Source: Serpentinicella sp031432315 (lineage in GTDB: Bacteria; Bacillota; Clostridia; Peptostreptococcales; Natronincolaceae). Taken from it: a stretch of DNA of 64,000 nt. The stretch covers positions 1 to 64,000 of the forward strand of contig NZ_JAVKGO010000003.1 in assembly GCF_031432315.1 (NCBI RefSeq). Direction: 5' to 3'. Below, one piece after another: positions 52,684-60,461 of the stretch. Below the pieces are notes generated by a model. That model saw nothing but the letters and a program-made list of their open reading frames with translations, was not told the DNA's origin and searched no databases. Position numbers and translations under genes: made by a program. The number at the start of each line of letters is the position of its first letter. Positions within the stretch are counted from its first letter, which is position 1.

Positions 52684-52880
52684 AGGAAATTGCATAATTA
52701 AATTTTGTCAAAGGGATATAAAGAATATGCCTTTCCTGCTTCGAATTTGTCGACTTGTTTTATGATGTAAATAAATACAAAGATATAAGTCAACAAATGA
52801 GCGTGACCTTAGGTATAATTCTTATATTTATTCTATGACGCATGAATTTTGGTTAATATTATTATGCAATTTCTTTAAAT
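52684..52880 (+). repeat. Dispersed MITE-like repeat, copy B
   Basis: About 197 bases. Left end AGGAAATTGCATAATTAA, right end ATTATTATGCAATTTCTTT, inverted relative to each other. Internal blocks CTTCGAATTTGTCGACTTG, AAGTCAACAAATGAGCG and ATTTATTCTATG match copy C in the same orientation and copy A in reverse. No ORF. It starts 20 bases after the pcrA stop and fills the gap to ligA. Confidence 0.8.
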
Positions 52881-52920
52881 ACATATTAAGGCTATTTTCC
52901 TTAAAAAGGAGGTTGGCATA

Positions 52921-54906
52921 TTGGATAAGAAAAAAAGGATACTTGAGTTAGTAGAGGTACTTAATGATCATAACTATTATTATTATGTTTTGGATGCACC
53001 TAAAATTAGTGATCAAGAATATGACAACTTATATGATGAGCTTGTAGCTCTAGAAAAAGAAATAGGTATTGTACATAAAAATTCACCGACACTGCGGGTT
53101 GGTGGGGAGCCTTTAAAGAAATTTAAGCAACATAAGCATCTGGCACCTCTTTGGAGTTTGAACAAATCAAAGAGTGAACAAGAATTATATGCCTGGGATG
53201 TACGTAACAAAAAAGCTTTAAATAAAATGGAACCAATTGAATATGTAATGGAATATAAGTTTGATGGATTAACATTAAACTTAACCTACGATAATGGTTA
53301 TTTGATACAAGCAGCTACAAGAGGGAATGGGACCATAGGAGAAGGAATATTAGAACAGGTTAAAACCATTAAATCTATACCATTAGAAATAAAATACAAA
53401 GGAAAAATTGAGGTGCAAGGTGAGGGGATTATGCCCTTATCTGAACTTGAAAAATATAATCGTAATAATGATGAACCACTAAAGAATGCCAGAAATGCAG
53501 CTGCTGGCGCATTAAGAAATTTAAATCCTAAAACTACTGCAAAAAGAAATCTTAGCGCTTTTTGCTACAATGTTGGTTATGACGAAAATGATTACTTTAA
53601 TACCCACATGGAAATGATCGAGTTTCTAAAAGAAAATCGTTTTCCAGTGAATCCATATATAAAAGTGTTAAAAGGTATAGAAGAAGTAGTAGAGGAAGTT
53701 ACAAAGCGAAAAGATACAGTTAAGGAACTAGATTATTTAACCGATGGGCTTGTCATTAAAGTTAATGATATGGAATTAAGAAGCGCTTTAGGATATACCC
53801 AAAAGTTTCCTAGATGGGCAATGGCCTATAAATTTGAAGCACAAGAAGTAACAACACAATTAGAAAATGTTATTTGGCAGGTTGGTAGAACAGGGAAATT
53901 AACACCATCAGCTGAATTAACGCCAGTGGATATAGGTGGGGTTACGGTTGGACGAGCAACACTAAACAATTGGGAAGATATTCAGAGAAAGAAAGTTAAA
54001 ATTGGTTGTCAAGTTTGGTTAAGGCGTTCCAACGATGTTATACCGGAAATACTTGGGGCAGTAGAAACGGAATGTAAGGAAAGTGAAGAAATTAAAAAGC
54101 CGTCAGATTGTCCTGCCTGTGGAAGCGAAGTAATAGAAAAAGGTGCCCATCTCTTTTGTCCAAATGCTCTATCCTGTAAGCCTCAGCTTGTGTCGTCTAT
54201 TGTACATTTTGCTAGTAGAGATGCAATGGATATAGAAGGTTTTAGTGAAAAGACTGCGGAACAACTTTTCGAAGCATTGGGATTAAAAGAAATTGCACAG
54301 CTTTATGACATTACTTATAATGACTTAATCCATCTTGAACGGTTTGGAGATAAAAAAGCAAAAAATTTACTAGAAGCAATTGAAAATAGCAAGAAATGTC
54401 CACTAGATGCTTTTATTTATGCTTTAGGCATTCCAAATGTAGGCCGAAAAACTGCCTTAGACCTAGCGAACCACTTTAAGTCTTTAGAAAATGTTATGGC
54501 ATCTAATTACGATGAATTAATAGCTTTGCCTGATATAGGAGACATTGTAGCAAAAAGCATTTTAGATTTTTTTGGAGATGAGCGGATTGTTGCTAGCACC
54601 CAAAAACTTTTACAACAAGGGCTACAGCCATACTTTGAAAAAATTGAAGTTGAAAAAGAGAGCCAGTTTAAAGACAAGACCGTTGTGGTTACTGGCACGT
54701 TAGAACGTTTTTCAAGAAAAGAGATAAAAGAAAAGTTAGAAAGCTTAGGCGCAAAAGTCTCGGGTAGTGTTAGCAAGAAGACGGATTACGTTATTTTCGG
54801 TACCGATGCAGGGTCCAAATTGGAAAAGGCACAAGAAATTTTAGACTCCGGTGTAGAAACAAATCTAAAACTACTTAGTGAAGAGGCCTTTGAAAATATG
54901 CTTTAG
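52921..54906 (+). CDS. ligA: NAD-dependent DNA ligase
   Basis: Seals nicks in replication and repair. 661 residues, standard. The adenylation lysine is in M-E-Y-K-F-D-G (K-x-D-G, about residue 115), a four-cysteine zinc finger lies around C-P-A-C-G and L-F-C-P-N-A-L-S-C (about 398-420), helix-hairpin-helix repeats follow, and a BRCT domain occupies about 585-661. TTG start behind AAAGGAGGTT. The usual neighbour pcrA is upstream, beyond the repeat. No defects seen. Confidence 0.97.
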   Translation: MDKKKRILELVEVLNDHNYYYYVLDAPKISDQEYDNLYDELVALEKEIGIVHKNSPTLRVGGEPLKKFKQHKHLAPLWSLNKSKSEQELYAWDVRNKKALNKMEPIEYVMEYKFDGLTLNLTYDNGYLIQAATRGNGTIGEGILEQVKTIKSIPLEIKYKGKIEVQGEGIMPLSELEKYNRNNDEPLKNARNAAAGALRNLNPKTTAKRNLSAFCYNVGYDENDYFNTHMEMIEFLKENRFPVNPYIKVLKGIEEVVEEVTKRKDTVKELDYLTDGLVIKVNDMELRSALGYTQKFPRWAMAYKFEAQEVTTQLENVIWQVGRTGKLTPSAELTPVDIGGVTVGRATLNNWEDIQRKKVKIGCQVWLRRSNDVIPEILGAVETECKESEEIKKPSDCPACGSEVIEKGAHLFCPNALSCKPQLVSSIVHFASRDAMDIEGFSEKTAEQLFEALGLKEIAQLYDITYNDLIHLERFGDKKAKNLLEAIENSKKCPLDAFIYALGIPNVGRKTALDLANHFKSLENVMASNYDELIALPDIGDIVAKSILDFFGDERIVASTQKLLQQGLQPYFEKIEVEKESQFKDKTVVVTGTLERFSRKEIKEKLESLGAKVSGSVSKKTDYVIFGTDAGSKLEKAQEILDSGVETNLKLLSEEAFENML

Positions 54907-54976
54907 CACATTGCTAGCAATAAAAACCTTTATAATGCACTTAAGCAATTTCTTTAACAAAGGTAAGGGGTGTGGG

Positions 54977-55657
54977 ATGAAAAAAGTAGTATATATAATA
55001 ATAGGGTGTGCATTATCTATCGCACTGTTACTGAGTGTAGTAGAGTATGTCACTTTTGATTATAATCATTACGAGGAACAATTTGAAAAAAACCAAAAAT
55101 ATATAGAGCAATACATCAATATAGAAGAAACTAATCTAGATGATATCGTCCATCGGTTATTAGGTTATTTGAATAATGAATATGAAGACTTAAATATTGA
55201 GACAAAGGTAAATAACGAAAGACGGGTTGTATTTAGTCAAAGAGAAATAAAACATATGGAAGATGTTTTATTCCTCTTTAATCTAGGTAGATTTGTGCGA
55301 AATACAAGCGTAGTATTGCTCGTGATACTATTGGTCTACGTTATCAAATATGATCAAAAGTGGAAAAAGCGTTTATCTAATACTTTAGGGTATACCTTAT
55401 TGGCAAACATAATCCTATTTGGACTACTAGCCATTGCCATGCGAATTGATTTTACAAAGTACTTTAATTATTTTCATTATATCTTTTTTACAAACGACCT
55501 TTGGATCCTAAACCCAAACAAAGAGATATTGGTACAAATATTACCGGAAGCTTTTTTCTATGCTACGGCTGTTAAAATTGGGTTGATTTACTTTGCTTTA
55601 TTAGTAGTGATGTGGTTAATATCTATGATAAGCAAAATTAAGTCATTTAAAATTTGA
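54977..55657 (+). CDS. DUF1461 / TIGR01906 family integral membrane protein
   Basis: 226 residues with about five membrane helices: one at 4-22, three between 103 and 165, and one near the end (200-220). A ~75-residue loop between the first two is hydrophilic and probably outside. The F-D-Y-N-H-Y-E, H-M-x-D-V and membrane pattern match the TIGR01906 (DUF1461) family of unknown function. ATG at 54977 follows GGTAAGGGGTG; the frame is open upstream into ligA but has no ribosome site. Closed by a strong terminator. Confidence 0.82.
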   Translation: MKKVVYIIIGCALSIALLLSVVEYVTFDYNHYEEQFEKNQKYIEQYINIEETNLDDIVHRLLGYLNNEYEDLNIETKVNNERRVVFSQREIKHMEDVLFLFNLGRFVRNTSVVLLVILLVYVIKYDQKWKKRLSNTLGYTLLANIILFGLLAIAMRIDFTKYFNYFHYIFFTNDLWILNPNKEILVQILPEAFFYATAVKIGLIYFALLVVMWLISMISKIKSFKI

Positions 55658-55664
55658 AAAGAAT

Positions 55665-55708
55665 AAATGTATAAAAAAAGTGGCGTTAGCCACTTTTTTT
55701 ATACATTT
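55665..55708. terminator. Bidirectional terminator
   Basis: Perfect 20-bp stem AAATGTATAAAAAAAGTGGC with its complement around GTTA. A-rich on the left and T-rich on the right, so it can serve both the DUF1461 gene and the rubrerythrin gene facing it. Confidence 0.93.
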
Positions 55709-55730
55709 GCAAGATTTAATCTCAAAGTAT

Positions 55731-56126
55731 TTACTTTTCAGTAAAAGACTGAAGTAGCGCCAAATATTTTTTCTCATGCTCTGCTTCAATTTTTCCTATT
55801 TCCTCAAAAAACTTAGCAATCTCTTCAAATCCTTCAGAGCGAGCTACTCTCTCATATTCTTTATACATCGTAAAGGCTTCATAATTTTCACCTTGTGCAG
55901 CTATTTTTAGATTCTCTTTTGTACTTTTTTGGTTATGTAAGAAATCAAAAATAAGTCGTGCATGTTCTTTTTCTTGATTAGCGTTTTGTTCAAAAACCTT
56001 GGCAATTTCATCGTAACCTTCTTTTCTAGCAAAATCAGCAAAAAAAGCATATTTGTTTCTAGCCTGACTTTCACCAGAAAAAGCAAGCCATAAATTTTTC
56101 TCTGTTTGCGTACCTTTTAAGTTCAA
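55731..56126 (-). CDS. Rubrerythrin lacking the rubredoxin domain
   Basis: 131-residue ferritin-like diiron protein, in the family that reduces hydrogen peroxide in anaerobes. Iron-ligand glutamates are visible in G-E-S-Q-A-R-N-K-Y, E-K-E-H-A-R and a second E-A-E-H motif. A usual rubrerythrin has ~45 more residues with a C-terminal rubredoxin; here the protein ends at L-L-Q-S-F-T-E-K, so electrons must come from a separate protein such as rubredoxin or the ferredoxin. ATG with AAAGGAGG on the minus strand. No frameshift is apparent beyond the stop. Confidence 0.9.
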   Translation of the reverse strand: MNLKGTQTEKNLWLAFSGESQARNKYAFFADFARKEGYDEIAKVFEQNANQEKEHARLIFDFLHNQKSTKENLKIAAQGENYEAFTMYKEYERVARSEGFEEIAKFFEEIGKIEAEHEKKYLALLQSFTEK

Positions 56127-56249
56127 GATATAAAACCTCCTTTATCCTCTATATTAGTATAATATAAAATAAAGTAATTATTTGCAATATTTTTCAAACA
56201 CGCGAAAGCGTTAATTTGTTTTGCTACCCAGAACTAACAGCTTTTAATC

Positions 56250-56278
56250 TTGATAATATTGGTTTTCTATGATACTAT
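56250..56278 (+). promoter_or_regulatory. Promoter of the NAS-like gene
   Basis: TTGATA, exactly 17 bases, TACTAT; start near 56285. A Fur-type palindrome lies at about +10 to +26. Confidence 0.65.
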
Positions 56279-56293
56279 TTTAACATACTATTA

Positions 56294-56310
56294 ATGATAA
56301 TTATTATCAT
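56294..56310. promoter_or_regulatory. Fur-family operator (7-1-7 palindrome)
   Basis: ATGATAATTATTATCAT, a perfect match to the TGATAAT-n-ATTATCA Fur box, just downstream of the promoter at 56250, where binding would block transcription. Confidence 0.85.
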
Positions 56311-56380
56311 AATGCATAAATGTTAATTAATTATGTCAGTCAATTTTTCTGCTTTAATACTGTAAAAGGGAGGGTTTATT

Positions 56381-56992
56381 GTGCTTTTTATATCTTTTTT
56401 TACAAAAAAACTTGAAATGGTGTCTTCACCTTTTCCTATACTAAACAATTTATATCGACTTTATTATAAGGGTATGGTAAAAAAAGAAATAAGCCTTTGT
56501 GGTATTACAGATGAAGACAGAGTGTTATGCATAGGAGGAGGACCTTTCCCTTGCACTGCAATGGAGATTGCAAAAAAAACTGGGGCCCAAATAGAAGTAA
56601 TTGATTATGACCCCCTTGCAGTAAAAAAAGCAAAAAAATTAATTAATAAAATGAACTTAGACAAACAAATAAGCATAAAATGTGCAAAGGGACAAGAATT
56701 AGAAGTAAGAGATTTTTCAATTATACATGTTGCTTTTCAAGCCCAACCTCAAAAAGATATTTTAGATAGCCTATTATCTAAAGTAAATAATGGAACGAAA
56801 ATTTTGATGAGAAGCAATGTAAAAGAACTAAGAACGATTTTCTCTTGTTCAAAGAACCATCTAAGATGTACTTTGCTGAAAGATCAGGAAATAAAGGCTC
56901 AGCAAAATAATGCTTGTTTAAGCAAGCGAGTAACTTGCTTAGTAGAAAAGATAGGAAAAGCAAATGAATTAGAAATGCAAAGAGTTGTTTAA
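56381..56992 (+). CDS. Nicotianamine-synthase-like SAM-binding protein
   Basis: 203 residues, a Rossmann SAM-binding protein. V-L-C-I-G-G-G-P-F-P-C-T-A-M-E-I-A resembles the G-S-G-P-L-P-(L/F)-T-S motif of nicotianamine synthases, followed by V-I-D-Y-D-P-L-A-V-K-K-A-K for the ribose. Shorter than plant or archaeal NAS (about 270-300), with no known N-terminal helical domain. It could make a metallophore by aminobutyrate transfer, or be an ordinary methyltransferase. GTG start with AAAGGGAGGG. The Fur-type operator upstream argues for iron control. No transporter is adjacent. Function tentative. Confidence 0.6.
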   Translation: MLFISFFTKKLEMVSSPFPILNNLYRLYYKGMVKKEISLCGITDEDRVLCIGGGPFPCTAMEIAKKTGAQIEVIDYDPLAVKKAKKLINKMNLDKQISIKCAKGQELEVRDFSIIHVAFQAQPQKDILDSLLSKVNNGTKILMRSNVKELRTIFSCSKNHLRCTLLKDQEIKAQQNNACLSKRVTCLVEKIGKANELEMQRVV

Positions 56993-57089
56993 AGACTAGT
57001 GCTTATTATTGCTACACTTATGTTGTAACATATTTAGCTAATGTCTCCTTTGTTTTTAAGGACATTCTTAATGATGAAAAAAAGAAATA

Positions 57090-57133
57090 GAACACATTAT
57101 TTAGCTCGTAATGTGACTAAATACAATGTGTTC
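57090..57133. repeat. Imperfect inverted repeat, 15-bp arms
   Basis: GAACACATT-ATTTAG and CTAAAT-ac-AATGTGTTC around a 12-base centre. No T tract. It lies in the 485-base gap after the NAS-like gene; purpose unknown. Confidence 0.5.
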
Positions 57134-57188
57134 AGTAGATAAAATTAATAAATTTGAAATTGGATAAATTAATATAAAGTTGATGATA

Positions 57189-57332
57189 CTATTGTCTATG
57201 AGGTTTTCTCATAGACTTTTTTTCTTTAAAATATGCACAAGACTTATTTGTTGTACTGGAAACGGCGGTTGCATGAGTTAGTGTGCAATAGCCTTCGTTT
57301 TCAAATAAACAAGGATAAATACAATTAATCAT
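57189..57332 (-). CDS. Small Cys4 protein, 47 aa
   Basis: A 47-residue protein M-I-N-C-I-Y-P-C-L-F-E-N-E-G-Y-C with cysteines at 4, 8, 16 and 32, then S-C-A-Y-F, likely binding one metal ion. I recall similar very short clostridial proteins with a G-Y-C-T-L pattern, function unknown. AGGAGGTGG lies 14 bases before the ATG, slightly far; an in-frame TTG six bases upstream (57336-57338) is better spaced and may be the true start. The last ten codons form a hairpin that is also a plus-strand terminator (57194). Confidence 0.65.
   Translation of the reverse strand: MINCIYPCLFENEGYCTLTHATAVSSTTNKSCAYFKEKKSMRKPHRQ
57194..57226 (+). terminator. Plus-strand terminator overlapping a minus-strand gene
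   Basis: GTCTATGAG, loop GTTTT, CTCATAGAC, TTTTTTT. It would end transcripts from the NAS-like gene while lying inside the 3-prime coding end of the small Cys4 gene. Confidence 0.85.
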
Positions 57333-57362
57333 AATCAAAGTTCGCCACCTCCTTCTTGTTAT

Positions 57363-57407
57363 ATGAGGAAATTAGAGCTTTTAATAAGTAGTTATGCAAT
57401 TTCTTCA
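57363..57407. repeat. MITE-like repeat fragment (ends only)
   Basis: GAGGAAATT near 57365 and TTATGCAATTTCTTC near 57391 match the two inverted ends of the dispersed repeat with almost all of the interior missing. Confidence 0.5.
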
Positions 57408-57477
57408 CATATCTATTTTCTATCATAATAGATTAATCAATACATTACAGTTATTACTACTTTAGAAAGGAGATTCT

Positions 57478-58059
57478 ATGTTTTTTGAAGACTTTACTAA
57501 AACAGGGTGTGTTTATCATATTGCAGCCATAAATGACTTAAAAAAGATTATGTCTCAAGGGATAAAGTACAATGACAAAGCATCTTACAAGGAAAAATAT
57601 TGCGGATTTCATCAGTTGTTCGATGATCAAAAACCGGCGTACATACCGAAGTGGGTAGAGAGAAAAAAAGCTATTTTCGCTACCATGAATTATAGAAAAA
57701 AGCCTGGATTTCACTCCCATACAGTAGTGATGGCTTTAAAAATTGATATAAAAAGATGTTGGATTGCTAATGAAAATAAGGCAAATCAGTTATATGAACC
57801 TTTTATTTTGAAAAATATTTTGGAATATAATAGTGCTGAAAATTATTTACAGACGAAGGGTAAAGAAATCATTAAAAACTACTGGAGTACTTCATTAAGT
57901 TTTGAAAACAACCTATTAGAACGTGCGGATCAAAAAGAAAATTATGATGCAGAAGTGCTTATATTTCATGAAATTCCTCCAGAAAATATTCGTCCATTAT
58001 TTATCGTATCTGATCATAGAGTGCAGACAATAAATCAATGGAAAAAAATTTTTTCATAA
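57478..58059 (+). CDS. ADP-ribosyltransferase-like (DarT-like fold) protein
   Basis: 193 residues, no firm family name. The plan recalls DarT-type ADP-ribosyltransferases: C-V-Y-H-I near residue 11, N-D-L-K-K-I-M-S-Q-G-I near 19, A-I-F-A-T-M-N-Y near 65, a Y-W-S-T-S-L segment near 137, and D-A-E-V-L-I-F-H-E-I-P-P near 160, where DarT enzymes have their catalytic glutamate. No DarG-like macrodomain antitoxin is adjacent, so it may not be a toxin. ATG with AAAGGAG. Repeat fragments lie on both sides. I recall similar proteins in clostridia; activity is not established. Confidence 0.6.
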   Translation: MFFEDFTKTGCVYHIAAINDLKKIMSQGIKYNDKASYKEKYCGFHQLFDDQKPAYIPKWVERKKAIFATMNYRKKPGFHSHTVVMALKIDIKRCWIANENKANQLYEPFILKNILEYNSAENYLQTKGKEIIKNYWSTSLSFENNLLERADQKENYDAEVLIFHEIPPENIRPLFIVSDHRVQTINQWKKIFS

Positions 58060-58139
58060 ATGAGGCGCGCCCTGAGTAGTATTTAGCATATTTTTCATGT
58101 GATCGTTTTTAAAATGTAATTATGCAATTTTCTCAAATA
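58057..58139 (+). repeat. Dispersed MITE-like repeat, copy D (truncated)
   Basis: Right half only: AAATGAGGCGCG-CCCTGAG, then the right end AATTATGCAATTTTCTC. The left half is replaced by the coding end of the ART-like gene, whose stop codon touches the repeat. Confidence 0.7.
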
Positions 58140-58141
58140 TA

Positions 58142-58190
58142 AAACCGGTTAATCTGCTAAATTAGTAAGATTAAACTGGTTTATTTTTAT
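58142..58190 (+). terminator. Terminator after the ART-like gene
   Basis: AAACCGGTTAATCT pairs with AGATTAAACTGGTTT (one G-U, one bulge), then ATTTTTAT. Confidence 0.75.
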
Positions 58191-58260
58191 TGATTTATAA
58201 CCTATATTATGTACAATGAAGAGGAAGGTAAAGTTTGGATAGGAACGGGGGGATTTTAAT

Positions 58261-58782
58261 ATGGAGTTAATGTTTGGATACTTATTTATCTTTTTTGCTC
58301 GATTAACAGATGTAAGTATGGCTACGGTTCGAATGATAATGGTTGTGAAAGGAAAACGGTTAGAAGCAGCTCTTATCGGATTTTTTGAAGTAATTGTATA
58401 TATATTAGCGATAGGCCAAGTGTTAAGTGGTTTAGATAATCCGGTGAATGTGTTGGTATATGCCTTAGGATTTGCTACAGGAAATTATCTAGGTGTTTAT
58501 CTTGAAGATAAATTGGCATTAGGGAACAACATTATCCAAATAATCACCCACCATAACCCTCAACCAATTGTAGATAGATTTAGAGAAGATGGATTCGGTG
58601 TAACAGTAATGGAAGGTTACGGAAGAGACGGGATACATCATTTGCTCTATATTACAATTAGTCGTAAGCATATAAAAAAAGTCTATCAAATATTAGATCA
58701 ATTCGACAGCAAAGCTTTTATAACGATCACTGATGCAAGATCTATCCGTGGGGGGTATTTTAATCCGATTAAAAGAAAATAG
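58261..58782 (+). CDS. UPF0316 (DUF2179) membrane protein
   Basis: 173 residues: three or four membrane helices in the first ~85, starting with F-F-A-R-L-T-D-V-S-M-A-T-V-R, then a cytoplasmic DUF2179 domain (about 95-170, ending R-S-I-R-G-G-Y-F-N). This is the UPF0316/YebE-type family of unknown function. GTG/ATG region preceded by GGGGGG; the ATG at 58261 gives the family start. Followed 83 bases later by gerM. Confidence 0.87.
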   Translation: MELMFGYLFIFFARLTDVSMATVRMIMVVKGKRLEAALIGFFEVIVYILAIGQVLSGLDNPVNVLVYALGFATGNYLGVYLEDKLALGNNIIQIITHHNPQPIVDRFREDGFGVTVMEGYGRDGIHHLLYITISRKHIKKVYQILDQFDSKAFITITDARSIRGGYFNPIKRK

Positions 58783-58865
58783 AAGAATGAGAATAGCTCG
58801 CCTCTGTAACTAATATAATGAACTAAAGTAATTATTCAAAGAAAAAGAGGGGAGCGAAAAAAGCT

Positions 58866-59861
58866 GTGAGAAATAAAGTGATTATTCTTCTAGGACTTTT
58901 ACTACTAACAGTTATGGTCATAACAGAGGGAGAAGATCCCATAGGGAAACTAATTGGAAATAACAGTGAGGATGTAGCTGTGCTTAATGAGGAAGGTTTT
59001 ATTGATGGCGAAGATGAAGGATTAAGGAGTACAGTCCTCTATTATCAGAATGAAAATGGTTTGTTGGTTCCTGTAATGCGGAGGATTCCAAGGGAAGAGG
59101 GAATGGGTAGAGCTGCAATAAATCAGCTTGTGGACCAACCTGCACTAAGGGATTACTTATCGGCTTTAGGATTATCACCTGTTCTACCATCAGGAACAGA
59201 AGTACTTGGAATGACAATTAATGAAGGGATCTGTAGAATTGATTTAAATGAAAATGTATTAAAATACGAAACAAAGTTGGAAGAACAGACAATTGTTAAT
59301 GCAATCGTGTTTACTTTAACAGAGTTTGAAGATGTTGATCAGGTACAAATAATGGTAGAAGGGCAAGAACGAAAAAAATTAAAACATGGCACAAAGGTTA
59401 AAAATCCTATTAAGCCGAATCATATTAATTTAAAGACTGAATTGAGTGAAGAAAAGATTCCAATAGTCGTTTATTATAAAGGCACAACAAATGGAGAAGA
59501 GAGTTTCTTTGTTCCTGTAACAAAGGGAGTTATGTCATTTAGAGCAGATGTAAAAACGGTCTTAACCACATTGGTTGAAGGTGCACCAGAGGGTAGTGGA
59601 TTATTTAGTGAAATACCAGAAGGAACAACAGTGAATCATGTTTATGTTAGAGATGGTATTGCATATATAGATTTCTCTGAAGAAATCAATAGAATGCCTC
59701 AAAATGCTAATTTACAACAATCAGTTATACATGAAATAGGCCTTACATTAAATGCTATGGAACCAGCTATTCAACAAGTACGCATTTTAAGTAATGGAAC
59801 GGAAATAGACCTTGATTCAAATGTAAACATGAATATTCCCGTATTCTCCAACATGTACTAA
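58866..59861 (+). CDS. gerM: GerM-like sporulation/germination protein, two GerMN domains
   Basis: 331 residues with an N-terminal membrane anchor or signal (about 4-20) and two GerMN domains (about 75-180 and 210-325), each with the C/A-R/Y-I-D-(L/F)-(N/S)-E turn. GerM in Bacillus stabilises the engulfment channel and spore envelope. Bacillus GerM is a lipoprotein, but here no lipobox cysteine is visible after the hydrophobic segment (V-I-T-E-G-E), so it may be simply membrane anchored. GTG start after AGGGGAGCG. The order gerM-rph-rdgB-phosphodiesterase matches B. subtilis. Confidence 0.88.
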   Translation: MRNKVIILLGLLLLTVMVITEGEDPIGKLIGNNSEDVAVLNEEGFIDGEDEGLRSTVLYYQNENGLLVPVMRRIPREEGMGRAAINQLVDQPALRDYLSALGLSPVLPSGTEVLGMTINEGICRIDLNENVLKYETKLEEQTIVNAIVFTLTEFEDVDQVQIMVEGQERKKLKHGTKVKNPIKPNHINLKTELSEEKIPIVVYYKGTTNGEESFFVPVTKGVMSFRADVKTVLTTLVEGAPEGSGLFSEIPEGTTVNHVYVRDGIAYIDFSEEINRMPQNANLQQSVIHEIGLTLNAMEPAIQQVRILSNGTEIDLDSNVNMNIPVFSNMY

Positions 59862-59863
59862 TT

Positions 59864-59900
59864 AAAATAGGATAGAGGCATTGCTTCTATCCTATTTTAT
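59864..59900 (+). terminator. gerM terminator
   Basis: AAAATAGGATAGA pairs with TCTATCCTATTTT, with an inner AGGCATTGCTT loop; begins 3 bases after the stop. Confidence 0.85.
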
Positions 59901-59946
59901 GTATTAGTCAATTAATTAAGATACAGAACTTTATTAATCTATTTCT

Positions 59947-59962
59947 GGCGAATGAATTCGCC
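59947..59962. repeat. REP-like palindrome GGCGAAT/ATTCGCC
   Basis: GGCGAATGAATTCGCC followed by CCTACA. Reversed, it reads TGTAGGGGCGAATTCATTCGCC, very close to the unit of the tandem array next to it. Confidence 0.7.
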
Positions 59963-60013
59963 CCTACATATAATTTGATTTATTTTTTATTGCAACAATT
60001 CCTATAATTAATC

Positions 60014-60276
60014 TGTAGCTTCGAATTCATTCGAAGGTTTCAAAAACAAATATGAATTTGCTCATTGGTAAAATAAATCTAGCCTTGAATTGTAGCTTCG
60101 AATTCATTCGAAGGTCTCAGAAATGAAATTTGAATGTATACTCATCGACGAAATAGTTCCTATTCTTAATTTGTAGCTTCGAATTCATTCGAAGGTTTCA
60201 GAAATGAAATTTGAATGTATACTCATCAATGAAATAGTTCCTATTCTTAATCCGTAGCTTCGAATTCATTCGAAGG
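60014..60276 (+). repeat. Tandem array of ~80-bp units with a palindromic core
   Basis: Four copies of GTAGCTTCGAATTCATTCG (then AAGG) start at about 60014, 60091, 60172 and 60253, with periods of 77, 81 and 81 bases. The core CTTCGAAT / ATTCGAAG is palindromic. The stretches between copies 2-3 and 3-4 are nearly identical to each other, so this is a true tandem repeat. It occupies most of the ~600-base gap between gerM and rph and has no ORF. Confidence 0.9.
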
Positions 60277-60461
60277 TCTCAAATTATTTGGCCCTGTTAG
60301 ACAATCCACCGAGGTTTTAGATTGAAAATTAGTATGTTTTTATATGTATTGGAAAAAATAAATGAATGATGTAATTTAAAGATATACAGGAATTATATTC
60401 TACAAAGATTAAAAACAATATGTTACAATCTAAAGAAGACAATTTGAAAGGAAGATGTGAA

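Noticed and set aside
57478..58059. DarT-DarG toxin-antitoxin pair
   Set aside because: No macrodomain gene is adjacent on either side; the neighbours are repeats and a UPF0316 membrane protein.
60014..60276. CRISPR-like regular repeats
   Set aside because: The intervals are ~57 bases, and two of the three are nearly identical to each other, so they are not spacers. There are only four copies and no cas genes. A tandem repeat explains it better.
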